A DNA stretch of 64,000 nucleotides from Candidatus Villigracilis affinis (GTDB taxonomy: Bacteria; Chloroflexota; Anaerolineae; Anaerolineales; Villigracilaceae): positions 124,001 to 188,000 of the forward strand of contig JADKEA010000025.1 of the NCBI GenBank assembly GCA_016718275.1, written 5' to 3'. Both the position numbers and the translations under genes were made by a program. The notes under the pieces were generated by a model. That model saw nothing but the letters and a program-made list of their open reading frames with translations, made no database searches and was not told where the DNA came from. Below, one piece after another: positions 26,534 through 35,012 of this stretch. How positions within the stretch are numbered: the stretch's first letter is position 1; each line of letters begins with the position of its first letter.

Positions 26534-27703
26534 CTAGGGATTGGGCGTGCCTTCGACGGCCACTCCAACCCAGGTGAAGACGTGCTTGTCGCTGACTGCG
26601 CCAGAAGCCACCCAAATCGGCTGACCCTGATCGTCAGTCCCTGCCTGGCGGACGGGGGTCACCCACCAACGTAGAACATGCGCCACATTATCTTTCGGGC
26701 GGAAAGTGCTGGGGACGATATATTTCGTATCTGTCACATAATCGGTCAGGCGGCGGGTCTGGTCAGAGGTGACATCCTCCACCGTGATCTGGTAGGCCTC
26801 ACCGTCACGCAGAACGCCCACGGAGGCCCATTGCAGGGTCACCACGTCATTTGCCAGGGTGAAGGCCGCTCCGTCCGCAGGCAGAAGCAGGTTCGGGGCG
26901 GGGTAAGGAGGCGGAATCGTCGCGGTTGGGGTCGGCCCCGGAGTGGCTGCCCGTTTACAAAGCGGAATCAGCAGGGACGATCCAATAAATACGTTGTCGG
27001 TGGGCAATCCGTTGTATTCCTTGATCGCCTCTGGCGGCACCGCATAATTCAGCGCAATGGTTGAAAGGGTATCGCCATCCTGCACTGTGATCGGGACCGT
27101 TTCGCAGGCATCCTGGGTGGCCTTGGCCGGCTCGGGGGTATTCGTCGCGGCGGCAGGAATGGTCGGCGTGGGGTACGGGATCTTCAAGACCTGCCCCACA
27201 CTGATCGGACAGGTGGAAGCCAGATTGTTGGCGATGATGATGCTCTGAACGGAAATATTGAAGTTGAATGCGATCTGCGAACAGGTTCCATCACCCGCGG
27301 AAACCGTGTAATCGAACGGCGGGATGTTGGTAGACGTTGGAATCTGCGTGGGAATCAATGTCGCTGTGGCAGGCAGGGTTTCGGTGGGGGTAGCCGATGG
27401 TGTGGCCGTTTCTGCCGTTTCGAAGGTTCCAGGCGGGGCACTGGCGCGCAACGAGAAAAATACGATGGCCGCGGCTACGATGATCACCACCGCAATGACC
27501 CCCACTGCGGCCGGCAAGCTCAAAGTAACCACCGGCATACGGCTGGCCTGTACCGATTTCTCTACTTTCTTTGCGGCTTTCGGTTCGGGCTTGGCGTTGA
27601 ATTCCGTACCGCACACGAGACAGCGCATTGCGTTTTCACTCAAACGCGTACCGCATGTGGGACAGACTTTTGTCTTATTATTGGGGTTGGATTCTTGGCT
27701 CAT
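26534..27703 (-). CDS. Zinc-ribbon, membrane-anchored LysM protein
   Basis: In this 389-residue protein a cytoplasmic zinc ribbon (CPTCGTRLSE...CLVCG, about 14-32) is followed by one membrane helix (about 62-87) and a Thr/Pro-rich linker. Two LysM domains follow (about 130-178 and 200-245: TVSAGDGTCSQIAFNF and ITVQDGDTLSTIALNY), then a second linker and a beta-rich C-terminal domain resembling fibronectin/Ig folds. LysM domains bind peptidoglycan-type glycans, so the outer part should contact the wall. The zinc ribbon inside the cell may sense or recruit a partner. Confidence 0.82.
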   Translation of the reverse strand: MSQESNPNNKTKVCPTCGTRLSENAMRCLVCGTEFNAKPEPKAAKKVEKSVQASRMPVVTLSLPAAVGVIAVVIIVAAAIVFFSLRASAPPGTFETAETATPSATPTETLPATATLIPTQIPTSTNIPPFDYTVSAGDGTCSQIAFNFNISVQSIIIANNLASTCPISVGQVLKIPYPTPTIPAAATNTPEPAKATQDACETVPITVQDGDTLSTIALNYAVPPEAIKEYNGLPTDNVFIGSSLLIPLCKRAATPGPTPTATIPPPYPAPNLLLPADGAAFTLANDVVTLQWASVGVLRDGEAYQITVEDVTSDQTRRLTDYVTDTKYIVPSTFRPKDNVAHVLRWWVTPVRQAGTDDQGQPIWVASGAVSDKHVFTWVGVAVEGTPNP

Positions 27704-27729
27704 ACGAAAAAAATTATACCATCGAACAT

Positions 27730-28017
27730 TTATACGCCTTCGACGACCACCATGTTCGTCTTTGCGTATTTATGGCGTAATGCGCGCGCTGGGGCATATT
27801 CAGATGAATTCAGCCAGTTTTTCGCCTGTTCCACAGAGGGAAATTCGAGAATGACCAGCCGTTTTGCCTGCCACTCCCCTTCCAGAGTTTCATTCTGACC
27901 GCCCCGCGCGATGTATTTTCCGCCGTACAATTTCACCGCTTCGGGCGCTAATTTGACATATTCCTTGTACCCCTCAGGGTCAGAAACTTCGATATCCACG
28001 ATCACATAGGCTGTCAT
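27730..28017 (-). CDS. DUF1330 family protein
   Basis: This 95-residue dimeric alpha/beta-barrel type protein opens with TAYVIVDIEVSDPEGYKEYV and ends with the family segment ARALRHKYAKTNMVVVEG. The function of DUF1330 is not established. The start at 28017 follows AAAGGA. It lies 14 bp behind the CorC-like gene, probably in one transcript. Confidence 0.85.
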   Translation of the reverse strand: MTAYVIVDIEVSDPEGYKEYVKLAPEAVKLYGGKYIARGGQNETLEGEWQAKRLVILEFPSVEQAKNWLNSSEYAPARALRHKYAKTNMVVVEGV

Positions 28018-28031
28018 TGAATTTTCCTTTA

Positions 28032-29324
28032 TTATGCAGTTTGCGGCTTGGACAGTGTGGTGACAAGCACCTTGTCTACACGGCGGCCATCCATATCGAC
28101 TACCTCGAAACGAAAACCGTTCCAATCAAAATGGTCTGCGGCCTGTGGGACACGCCCAAGCGAGGTCATTACAAAACCGCTTAACGTCTCGTATTCATCT
28201 TCATGGGGAAGTGAATCAAAGTTGAAGAGCTCTTTGAATTCGTCCACTTCCAACATGCCATCCAGCAACCATGAGCCATCCTGTCGTTGGGTGGCTTGCG
28301 GTTCCTCGAATTCCATCGCCCCGACGATCTCTTCCAAAATATCATTGATCGTGAGCAGACCTTGCAAACCACCGAACTCATCCACGACCAGAAGTAGCTC
28401 GGTATTTTTCTCTTTGAACAGTTCCAGCGCGCGCGAAGCGAACATGGTTTCAGGGATGAAATGCGCAGGCTTGAGTAGAGACTTCAAATCCATCTCCTTG
28501 CCAGACAAACTATCCACCAGCAGGTCGCGTGATTTGACGATGCCGACAATGGTCTCCAGCGAATCCTGCCGAACAGGAAAACGGGAATACGGGCACCCAG
28601 CGATCTTCTCGCGGATTTCCTCAACCGTGTCGTTGATATCCAGCCAGACCACTTCCGTACGCGGGGTCATCAGCGAATAGACGCGTGAATCGCCGAGGCT
28701 AAAAATACCCTCGACCATATCCTGCTCCGCTTCCTCGAACACACCTGCCTGTGTACCCTGATCGATCAGCAGATGAATCTCCTCTTCCGTTACGGGCGGC
28801 TCGGAAGAAGGGTCCACCCCCATTAGACTCAAAGCAAAGTTTGTAGCCTTGCTCATCAACTTAATCAAAGGTGAAAATGCCTTCGAAATAAAGAGCATGG
28901 GGCCCGCCACAATCTGTGCAATCTTTTCCGGGCTGGTAAGCCCAAGTCGCTTCGGAACCAGTTCACCCAGCCAGATGGTGAGGATGGTAATGGCCAACAC
29001 AACCACAACCAGTGAGATCGATTCACTAAACTCACCAATGTAGGGGACATCTTGGATCACCAGAGCCAGAGCCTCTGAAATAGTGGATCCACCCACAGCG
29101 CCTGCCAACACTCCAATCAATGTAATGCCAATCTGGACGGTGGATAAAAAAATATTGGGATCTTTGAGCAGCTTGAGAGCCAATTCTGACGATTTATTCC
29201 CTTCATTTGCCTGTTGCTGCAAACGCACCTTGCGGGAAGCAACCAATGCAGCTTCAGACATTGCAAGCAGTGCATTGATCAATACTAGAATCAAGATCAG
29301 AATGATTTCGTTGATAATACTCAT
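28032..29324 (-). CDS. CorC/HlyC-type membrane protein (CNNM-like transporter)
   Basis: This 430-residue protein has an N-terminal DUF21 domain with four membrane segments (about 1-170), a CBS pair (about 195-320, with VYSLMTPRTEVVWLD and EFGGLQGLLTINDILEE) and a C-terminal CorC_HlyC domain. Members act in Mg/Co efflux or membrane ion homeostasis; 'hemolysin' is only a historical label. The ATG at 29324 follows AAGGAA. It is complete. Confidence 0.9.
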   Translation of the reverse strand: MSIINEIILILILVLINALLAMSEAALVASRKVRLQQQANEGNKSSELALKLLKDPNIFLSTVQIGITLIGVLAGAVGGSTISEALALVIQDVPYIGEFSESISLVVVVLAITILTIWLGELVPKRLGLTSPEKIAQIVAGPMLFISKAFSPLIKLMSKATNFALSLMGVDPSSEPPVTEEEIHLLIDQGTQAGVFEEAEQDMVEGIFSLGDSRVYSLMTPRTEVVWLDINDTVEEIREKIAGCPYSRFPVRQDSLETIVGIVKSRDLLVDSLSGKEMDLKSLLKPAHFIPETMFASRALELFKEKNTELLLVVDEFGGLQGLLTINDILEEIVGAMEFEEPQATQRQDGSWLLDGMLEVDEFKELFNFDSLPHEDEYETLSGFVMTSLGRVPQAADHFDWNGFRFEVVDMDGRRVDKVLVTTLSKPQTA

Positions 29325-29515
29325 GGTTTCCTTATTAACCGGGTACAGACTTAAAAACATAAAGCCGCGAAAAAGCCTCGCAGCAAAAGTCATCTTTTGT
29401 CAATTGGTTTGGGTAAAACTTGATAAATGGAGACGCAAAAAGGTCTATCGAAATTTCTATGGGGATTTCTGACATGGGGTTTTTTAAATTATTTTTTCTC
29501 TTCTTCTATTGTAAC

Positions 29516-29668
29516 TTATTGTTGTTTTTTCTTATCGATCTTCTTTTCAATGTCCTTCAAACGGCTGTCCATATGTGCCTGAAACCTTGCCACCATGATC
29601 GGCACAACAAGAACTAGCAAAATCAGGGCACAGGTGAAAGCAAGCTCTAAAATGCTTATACGAAACAT
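29516..29668 (-). CDS. 50-residue membrane protein coupled to selD
   Basis: ATG at 29668 overlaps the selD stop codon as TAATG, so it should be translated by coupling. The 50-residue product has one long hydrophobic helix (about 5-28, LELAFTCALILLVLVVPIM) and a strongly charged coiled tail (SRLKDIEKKIDKKKQQ). Such single-span small proteins often modulate a larger partner. A role in selenium metabolism is suggested only by the coupling. Confidence 0.62.
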   Translation of the reverse strand: MFRISILELAFTCALILLVLVVPIMVARFQAHMDSRLKDIEKKIDKKKQQ

Positions 29669-30729
29669 TATAACCGTACCACAATTCCCTGCCCTGCCTG
29701 TACCTCGCCAATCACCCAAACGGGCTGACCAAGTTCCTTGGCACGGGATTCAAACTCCATCAGTTTTTCGGGCGGGACGCCGAGCAGAAGCCCTCCGCTG
29801 GTCTGCGGATCGAACAAAAGCATTTGGGCAGGTTCATCCACCTCAGCATCAAAGCGGACATTTTCTCCAAAATGTCCTTTGTTGTCAAATGCGCCGCCGG
29901 GGAAAATGCCCTTTTCGGCATAGCCACGCGCACCGCTCAATAACGGAATTTTCGTATTCTCAATGGCGAGGCAAACACCGGAAGCCTGTGCCATTTCCAT
30001 GCCATGACCGAGGAAACCGAAGCCGGTGATGTCCGTTCCGCCGCGCAATTCGAATTCCACCGCAAGTTGACCCGCTGTCTTATTCAGGCGTGACATCCAC
30101 TCGATAGCTTCCTTGATGTGCTGTTCTTCGGCCCTTTCCTGTTTCAACGCAGTCGTCGTCACGCCGCCACCAAGAGGTTTTGTCAGCACAAGTACATCGC
30201 CGACTTTGAGTCCGCCTTTGCTGAGCATCTTACGCGGATCGACAAATCCGATCACGACCAACCCAAATTTTGGTTCCTTATCTTTGACGGTGTGTCCACC
30301 CGCAATGACCACACCCGCCTCGCGCGCTTTTTCCGCGCCGCCACGCATGATCTCGCTTGAAATTTCCACAGGCAAATGATCGGGCAGCGCGGCCACATTC
30401 AACGCCATAAAAGGCTGCCCGCCCATCGCGTACACATCCGAAAGGGAATTCGCTGCCGCAATCGAACCGTATTCGTAAGGAGTATCCACAACAGGGGTGA
30501 AAAAATCCGTGGTGACCACAATCGCTTTGTCATCACTTAAACGCCAAACAGCCGCATCATCCGGGGAGGCAAGACCCACCAAAAGGTCCGGATATGCAGC
30601 GGGATCAAAAACATCCTTGATCGGACGCAGAACCTGCGTCAGCGCATCAGCGCTTAGTTTAGACGCTCAGCCAGCACACGCCGAAAGCGTGGTCAGGCGA
30701 ATCTCACGTCCAGATTGTGGAATCGACAT
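29668..30729 (-). CDS. selD: Selenide, water dikinase SelD (selenoprotein, Sec21)
   Basis: SelD makes selenophosphate from selenide and ATP for Sec synthesis and tRNA selenation. The gene starts at ATG 30729 (AGGAG six bases upstream) and has an in-frame TGA at 30667-30669, codon 21. This lies in TTLSACAG-U-ASKL, exactly where other SelD enzymes carry the catalytic Cys or Sec. Reading it as Sec gives a normal 353-residue protein. Other family marks are LVGLASPDDAAVW, a glycine-rich GFGFLGHGMEM and the DPQTSGGLLLGV end motif. A SECIS-like hairpin lies downstream of the UGA. An automatic caller would start after the stop at about 30582 and lose the active site. Confidence 0.95.
30624..30640 (-). 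promoter_or_regulatory. bSECIS-like hairpin of selD
   Basis: On the mRNA, GACGCAG-GUU-CUGCGUC can fold as a perfect six-base-pair stem with loop GGUUC (or seven with GUU). The GGU lies 32 bases after the UGA (30667-30669), within the range seen for bacterial SECIS elements bound by SelB. This supports Sec decoding rather than termination. Confidence 0.75.
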
Positions 30730-30750
30730 TGTGCTCCTAGTTTAAAGAAA

Positions 30751-30780
30751 TGACCGTCGGCGAAAAACAACCGACGGTCA
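30751..30780 (-). terminator. Terminator after the SPFH gene
   Basis: A perfect 10-bp stem TGACCGTCGG (30751-30760) with 30771-30780 and a ten-base loop, followed on the minus strand by TTTCTTTAAA, separates the SPFH gene from selD. selD begins only 22 bases further on, so selD may depend on read-through or a promoter inside this region. Confidence 0.6.
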
Positions 30781-30807
30781 TATTGTACCAATGATGTTGG
30801 GTTGATT

Positions 30808-31824
30808 TTACTGCGTCTGTAATGTCGTATCGGGCAAAGGCAGAATGAACTGATTACCGCTCGGGATGAAGATGGTCTGCACACCCGGGGCAAGTTTCAA
30901 AATATATTGATACTGTAACAACGTCGGTGTGAGCGAAGCAGAAAGCAATTGGTTGGCCTGTGCCTCAGCCTGCGCCTGAATCAAACGCGCTTCCGCTGCA
31001 CCTTGCGCCGCGATCACCGCCGCATCAGCCTGACCTTGCGCAATCTGACGTGCCTGTTCGGCTTCATTCTTTTTCTGCTCAATAACATTCTTGGATTGTT
31101 GCGCCTGTTGTTCCGCGATCTGCTTCTGCTCGACAGCCGCTGCATATTCATCGCTAAAGCGGATATTGCGCAGAAGGAAGTCGGACATGATGATGTTATT
31201 GGCTTTCAATTTTGATTCGATCTCATCGCGGATTGTCTGCTCCAATTCACCGCGTTTGGTGCTGACCAATTCTTCCACGCCAAATTGCGAAACGGCATTG
31301 CGGATGGCCGCGCGTGCCACGGGCCGCACTACATTTTCCTCATAGCGGTTTTGCCAGGTAATATGTAATTGAATCAACTGTGTGGGGTCAGCCGCATAAA
31401 TGACGGATGCGTCAACGAAAATCTGCTGTCCATCTTTTGTGCGCGCCTGAATCGAATCATCGCCTTGCACCGCACCCTCACTGCTCGTGGACGACATGGT
31501 ATACGTTTGCTTGGCGATGGAGTATTTCTGCACGCTTTCAATAAACGGAATGATCCAGTGCAAGCCAGGCCCTAATGCTTGTGTGCGATAGCCATTTGGC
31601 TGAAAAGCCGAAATCACCACGCCATACTCATTGGCTTGCAGGAACACCAATCCTGCTCCAATTGAGGTCAATAAAATCGCGGCAACAAGCAAAACAACCA
31701 CCAGCGAGCTTAATCCTTTTGCAGGTTGGTTGCGGCTGGCGCGCACGAAAATCATAATAAGCACACCGACAAAGCCGAGCCATGCAAAGGAAGCTAATCC
31801 CTGCAGTAAACTTGAAATATTCAT
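30808..31824 (-). CDS. SPFH/prohibitin family membrane protein
   Basis: This 338-residue protein has two N-terminal membrane helices (about 10-27 and 40-62) and an SPFH domain (about 65-235, with EYGVVISAFQPNGYRT and LGPGLHWIIPFIESVQKY). A long Ala/Gln/Glu-rich coiled coil follows (about 230-295, AAAVEQKQIAEQQAQQSKN). These proteins form large membrane rings that organise microdomains and protease partners. The window has a second, different SPFH protein (slipin) at 55184-56089. Confidence 0.88.
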   Translation of the reverse strand: MNISSLLQGLASFAWLGFVGVLIMIFVRASRNQPAKGLSSLVVVLLVAAILLTSIGAGLVFLQANEYGVVISAFQPNGYRTQALGPGLHWIIPFIESVQKYSIAKQTYTMSSTSSEGAVQGDDSIQARTKDGQQIFVDASVIYAADPTQLIQLHITWQNRYEENVVRPVARAAIRNAVSQFGVEELVSTKRGELEQTIRDEIESKLKANNIIMSDFLLRNIRFSDEYAAAVEQKQIAEQQAQQSKNVIEQKKNEAEQARQIAQGQADAAVIAAQGAAEARLIQAQAEAQANQLLSASLTPTLLQYQYILKLAPGVQTIFIPSGNQFILPLPDTTLQTQ

Positions 31825-31895
31825 GGTTCCTCCAAAAATGATGTTAATTCATTATAACGCTTGTTCATGCCCGCAAAGCGTGATAGCATCGCGGC

Positions 31896-32573
31896 ATGCA
31901 CACAGGCACAGGTCAAATCACAGAAATTTATCTGGATGGCTCCGCCCAAATGGACTGCCCGCCAAATTTGATTCCATCGCCGGGGCAGTATCTCCTCGCC
32001 CATGCCAGCGGATCTGATTCACCACTGCCTGTTTCTGTTTACTTCTACGACTCAGCGCCGAAAGGGTTTCGCTTCGCGCCGCCCCTGCCTTCCATCTGGA
32101 CAATTGGAACAAAGTTAAACTTACGCGGCCCGCTCGGGCATGGATTTTCCATCCCAAGCTCGGCTCGCAAGGTGGCATTGATCGCCCTTGAAGGCTCGCC
32201 TGCCTACTTACACGGGCTGATTTCCATCGCATTGAAAGAGCAGGCCGAAGTTGTGATCGTATGTGAATCCGCGCCGAGTGATTTGCCCGAAGTAGTGGAA
32301 GTGCAACCGTTGCGCGCACTGGAGGAAATTTGCAAGTGGGCCGATTTCATCGCAGTGGATACCGCCCGCGAAACTCTGAATCAGATGAAGAAACTGTTCG
32401 AGAAACTGAATCAACTGTCGGCGGTGCGTGAAGCGCAGGTGCTCATTCGCGCGCCCATGCCGTGTGGAGGTCTGGCTGAGTGCGGGGTGTGCGCCGTTTC
32501 ATCCAATAATCCACATGATTGGAAGATGGTTTGCAAGGATGGTCCCGTGTTTGAAATGAATTTTATTACGTGA
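31896..32573 (+). CDS. PyrK-like FAD/[2Fe-2S] electron transfer protein
   Basis: This 225-residue protein is related to dihydroorotate dehydrogenase electron-transfer subunits. The N-terminal FAD-binding barrel carries SPGQYLLAHASG and the flavin motif LPVSVY, followed by a Rossmann part. The C-terminal cluster MPCGGLAECGVCAV plus a final Cys in MVCKDG is the [2Fe-2S] ligand set. No pyrD is adjacent. It precedes the 2-oxoacid:ferredoxin oxidoreductase genes on the same strand, so it may shuttle electrons between ferredoxin and NAD(P)H. That role is inferred. Confidence 0.78.
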   Translation: MHTGTGQITEIYLDGSAQMDCPPNLIPSPGQYLLAHASGSDSPLPVSVYFYDSAPKGFRFAPPLPSIWTIGTKLNLRGPLGHGFSIPSSARKVALIALEGSPAYLHGLISIALKEQAEVVIVCESAPSDLPEVVEVQPLRALEEICKWADFIAVDTARETLNQMKKLFEKLNQLSAVREAQVLIRAPMPCGGLAECGVCAVSSNNPHDWKMVCKDGPVFEMNFIT

Positions 32574-32696
32574 TGTTTGTACTTTGGCCTTCGTGACGCT
32601 TGGCACTACTCTTTATTGTAGGAAAACGACATAATGAGCATAGCGGGCAATCCCGCTAAATTATGTCCGACTTCTCATATAAATCAAGGAGTTGTA

Positions 32697-32948
32697 ATGG
32701 CTGCAAAAGGCTGGATCGAAGTTAGTGATACTTATTGTAAAGGATGTGAGGTATGCCTTAGTGCATGTCCGCAGGGTGTGATGGAACTTAACATGTCACA
32801 CTTGACCCCGAAGGGCTACCACCCCGCGCACACGTTCAAGGACGGTTGCACGGGGTGTGCTATTTGTGCGCTGGTTTGCCCAGATGCGGCAATCACGGTT
32901 TATCGTGAAATAACAAAGACTGCCGCGCCCGTTACAGCAACAGCATAA
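32697..32948 (+). CDS. korD: 2-oxoacid:ferredoxin oxidoreductase, ferredoxin (delta) subunit
   Basis: This 83-residue protein has two classical [4Fe-4S] motifs, CKGCEVCLSACP and CTGCAICALVCP, as in the delta subunit of four-subunit 2-oxoacid oxidoreductases. The ATG at 32697 follows AAGGAG; an upstream 21-codon extension is not needed. A small hairpin (AGCGGG/CCCGCT, 32642-32657) lies in the leader. It passes electrons from the TPP subunit to external ferredoxin. It is the first gene of the core korDABC set. Confidence 0.92.
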   Translation: MAAKGWIEVSDTYCKGCEVCLSACPQGVMELNMSHLTPKGYHPAHTFKDGCTGCAICALVCPDAAITVYREITKTAAPVTATA

Positions 32949-33030
32949 AAAGATGAAAGAGGAAAGATGTAAATTTCTTTCTTCTTTCATCTTTCTCTTT
33001 TGAACCACAGAAGAAACAATGGAGAAATAA

Positions 33031-34143
33031 ATGCCAAAAGAATTATGGAAAGGGAACGAAGCCATTGCCGAAGCCGCCGTACGCGCGGGGCTTGAGGCCT
33101 ATTTCGGCTACCCGATCACCCCTCAAACGGAAATCCTTGAGTATCTTTCCCGTCGCATGCCCGAACTTGGGCGCGCTTTTGTGCAAGCGGAATCAGAACT
33201 CGGCGCGATCAACATGGTATACGGCGCGGCATGCACAGGTGTGCGTGTGATGTCGTCCTCTTCGAGCCCGGGGGTGAGTTTGATGATGGAAGGGATCTCA
33301 TACATCGCAGGGACGGAAGTGCCCGCGGTGCTGGTCAACGTGATGCGCGGCGGACCGGGCCTCGGAAACATTGCCCCCGCTCAGGCCGATTACAACCAGG
33401 CCGTCCACGGCGGCGGACATGGCGATTATCAACCGATCGTGCTGGCTCCCGCTTCGGTGCAGGAAGCCATTGACTTAATGGTGCTTTCCTTCGACCTCGC
33501 TGAAAAATATCGCTCGGTGTGCATGATGATCCTCGATGGCTGCGTAGGCCAGATGATGGAACCCGCACAAATGCCTGAAATGAGACCCGTCCATCGTGAG
33601 AACTGGGATTGGGCCACCAACGGCAAAATGGGCAAACGCGAACGGCGCATACTCTCTTCAATCTATATCGAACCCGCTGAAGAAGAAAAAATGAATCTGC
33701 GCCTGCTCAATCGCTGGCAAACGATCCAAGCGAACGAAGTACGTTATAAGGAATATTTCCTCGATGATGCCGAGATCGTCATTGTGGGCTTTGGTACGGC
33801 GGGACGTGTGGCTCTTTCGGCGGTGCGTGAAGCACGCGCGGAAGGAATCAAGGTTGGGCTTTTGAGGCCGGTTACTGTCAGCCCGTTCCCTTCCGAGGTG
33901 ATTGAGCAGCTTGCGGGTAGGGTGGATGCGTTCCTCGTCACCGAGATGAATTCGGGTCAAATGCTGGAGGATGTCCGTTTGGCGGTGAAGGGCCGTGTCC
34001 CTGTTGAATTTTATGGTCGCCTGGGCGGCATGGTTCCATTCCCCGATGAAATTTTGAATGAGATTCACCGCATGGCAAAGAGCAAGATGGCTGTGAATGC
34101 AAATCCGCGCGATGCGTGGCTTGCGCGTATGGCCACTGCGTAA
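33031..34143 (+). CDS. korA: 2-oxoacid:ferredoxin oxidoreductase alpha subunit (VorB/KorA)
   Basis: In this 370-residue alpha subunit, the pyrimidine-binding domain (WKGNEAIAEAAVRAG, FGYPITPQTEI) and the GGPGLGNIAPAQADYNQA segment resemble 2-ketoisovalerate-type (Vor) enzymes, closely followed by 2-oxoglutarate types. It catalyses oxidative decarboxylation of a 2-oxoacid to acyl-CoA with CoA and ferredoxin. A transketolase C-terminal-like domain (IVIVGFGTAGRVALSAV) completes it. The substrate cannot be fixed by sequence alone, so the symbol is a class name. Confidence 0.92.
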   Translation: MPKELWKGNEAIAEAAVRAGLEAYFGYPITPQTEILEYLSRRMPELGRAFVQAESELGAINMVYGAACTGVRVMSSSSSPGVSLMMEGISYIAGTEVPAVLVNVMRGGPGLGNIAPAQADYNQAVHGGGHGDYQPIVLAPASVQEAIDLMVLSFDLAEKYRSVCMMILDGCVGQMMEPAQMPEMRPVHRENWDWATNGKMGKRERRILSSIYIEPAEEEKMNLRLLNRWQTIQANEVRYKEYFLDDAEIVIVGFGTAGRVALSAVREARAEGIKVGLLRPVTVSPFPSEVIEQLAGRVDAFLVTEMNSGQMLEDVRLAVKGRVPVEFYGRLGGMVPFPDEILNEIHRMAKSKMAVNANPRDAWLARMATA

Positions 34144-34148
34144 AGGAC

Positions 34149-34928
34149 ATGGTGAAAATAATGATCCCTGAAAATGCAGTTTGTGTAAGACCCGAAGGGT
34201 TTACAGAAACACCCACCCATTACTGTCCGGGCTGTACCCACGGCGTGGCACACCGCCTTGTTGCGGAAGTGCTGCAGGAAATGAATGTTTTGGATAAAAC
34301 GATCGGTGTTGCGCCGGTGGGCTGTTCGGTGTTTGCCTACAATTATTTCGATACCGATTTTGTGGAAGCGCCGCACGGACGCGCCCCCGCGATGGCGACG
34401 GGCATCAAGCGTGTGCTGCCTGACCGAATCGTCTTTACCTATCAAGGTGATGGCGATCTGGCTTCGATCGGTATGGGCGAAATTGTCCACGCTGCCGCGC
34501 GCGGCGAAAACCTGACCGTGATCTTTGTCAACAACGCCAACTTTGGCATGACCGGCGGACAAATGGCACCGACAACATTACCCGGCATGAAGACCACTTC
34601 GTCACAGAATGGCCGCGATGTTGAAACACAAGGTTACCCGATCAAGATGGCTGAAATGCTCGCCACGCTCGACGGCGTTGGTTTCTGCGCACGCCGTTCT
34701 CTGCATGACGCGAAAAATATCCGCCTCGCGAAGAAGGCAATCCGCCTTGCGTTTGAAACCCAGGCCCGCGGACTTGGCTTCGCCATGGTCGAGCTGCTCT
34801 CCACCTGCCCGACGAACTGGGGCATGACGCCCGTCAATTCGTTGAAATTCGTAGAAGAGCACATGGTCCCTGCATATCCGCTGGGCGATTACAAGATCAG
34901 TGAAGCGATCAAGCAGATCAAAATTTAA
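34149..34928 (+). CDS. korB: 2-oxoacid:ferredoxin oxidoreductase beta (TPP) subunit
   Basis: This subunit of about 259 residues binds thiamine diphosphate and Mg: GDGDLASIGMGEIVHAAARG then VNNANFGMTGGQMAPTT. The cysteines in THYCPGCTHG near the N-terminus and in LLSTCPTNWG are the usual cluster or TPP-site residues. The exact start is uncertain because AAAGGA is only two bases from ATG 34149; GTG 34152 or ATG 34161 are alternatives. It follows korA after five bases, indicating coupling. Confidence 0.9.
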   Translation: MVKIMIPENAVCVRPEGFTETPTHYCPGCTHGVAHRLVAEVLQEMNVLDKTIGVAPVGCSVFAYNYFDTDFVEAPHGRAPAMATGIKRVLPDRIVFTYQGDGDLASIGMGEIVHAAARGENLTVIFVNNANFGMTGGQMAPTTLPGMKTTSSQNGRDVETQGYPIKMAEMLATLDGVGFCARRSLHDAKNIRLAKKAIRLAFETQARGLGFAMVELLSTCPTNWGMTPVNSLKFVEEHMVPAYPLGDYKISEAIKQIKI

Positions 34929-34942
34929 TGAGAATCGGCACA

Positions 34943-34995
34943 TCGGGAATTGGGAATAGGTCTTCCCAGTTCCAATTCCCGAATCCCTATTCCCA
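34943..34995. repeat. Crossing inverted repeats inside the kor operon
   Basis: TCGGGAATTGG (34943-34953) pairs with CCAATTCCCGA (34972-34982), and TGGGAATAGG (34951-34960) pairs with CCTATTCCCA (34986-34995). The two stems share bases and exclude each other, so the RNA could switch between them. It sits between the beta and gamma subunit genes and may tune subunit ratio or be a mobile palindrome. Confidence 0.5.
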
Positions 34996-35012
34996 GTGAA
35001 CGGAGTGAACTA

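Noticed and set aside
26391..26615. Long N-terminal extension of the ArsR-type regulator
   Set aside because: It spans a consensus promoter, an operator and a terminator.
30582..30584. Shorter selD start after the TGA
   Set aside because: It removes the catalytic region, and the upstream frame carries conserved SelD residues, a ribosome binding site and a SECIS-like hairpin.
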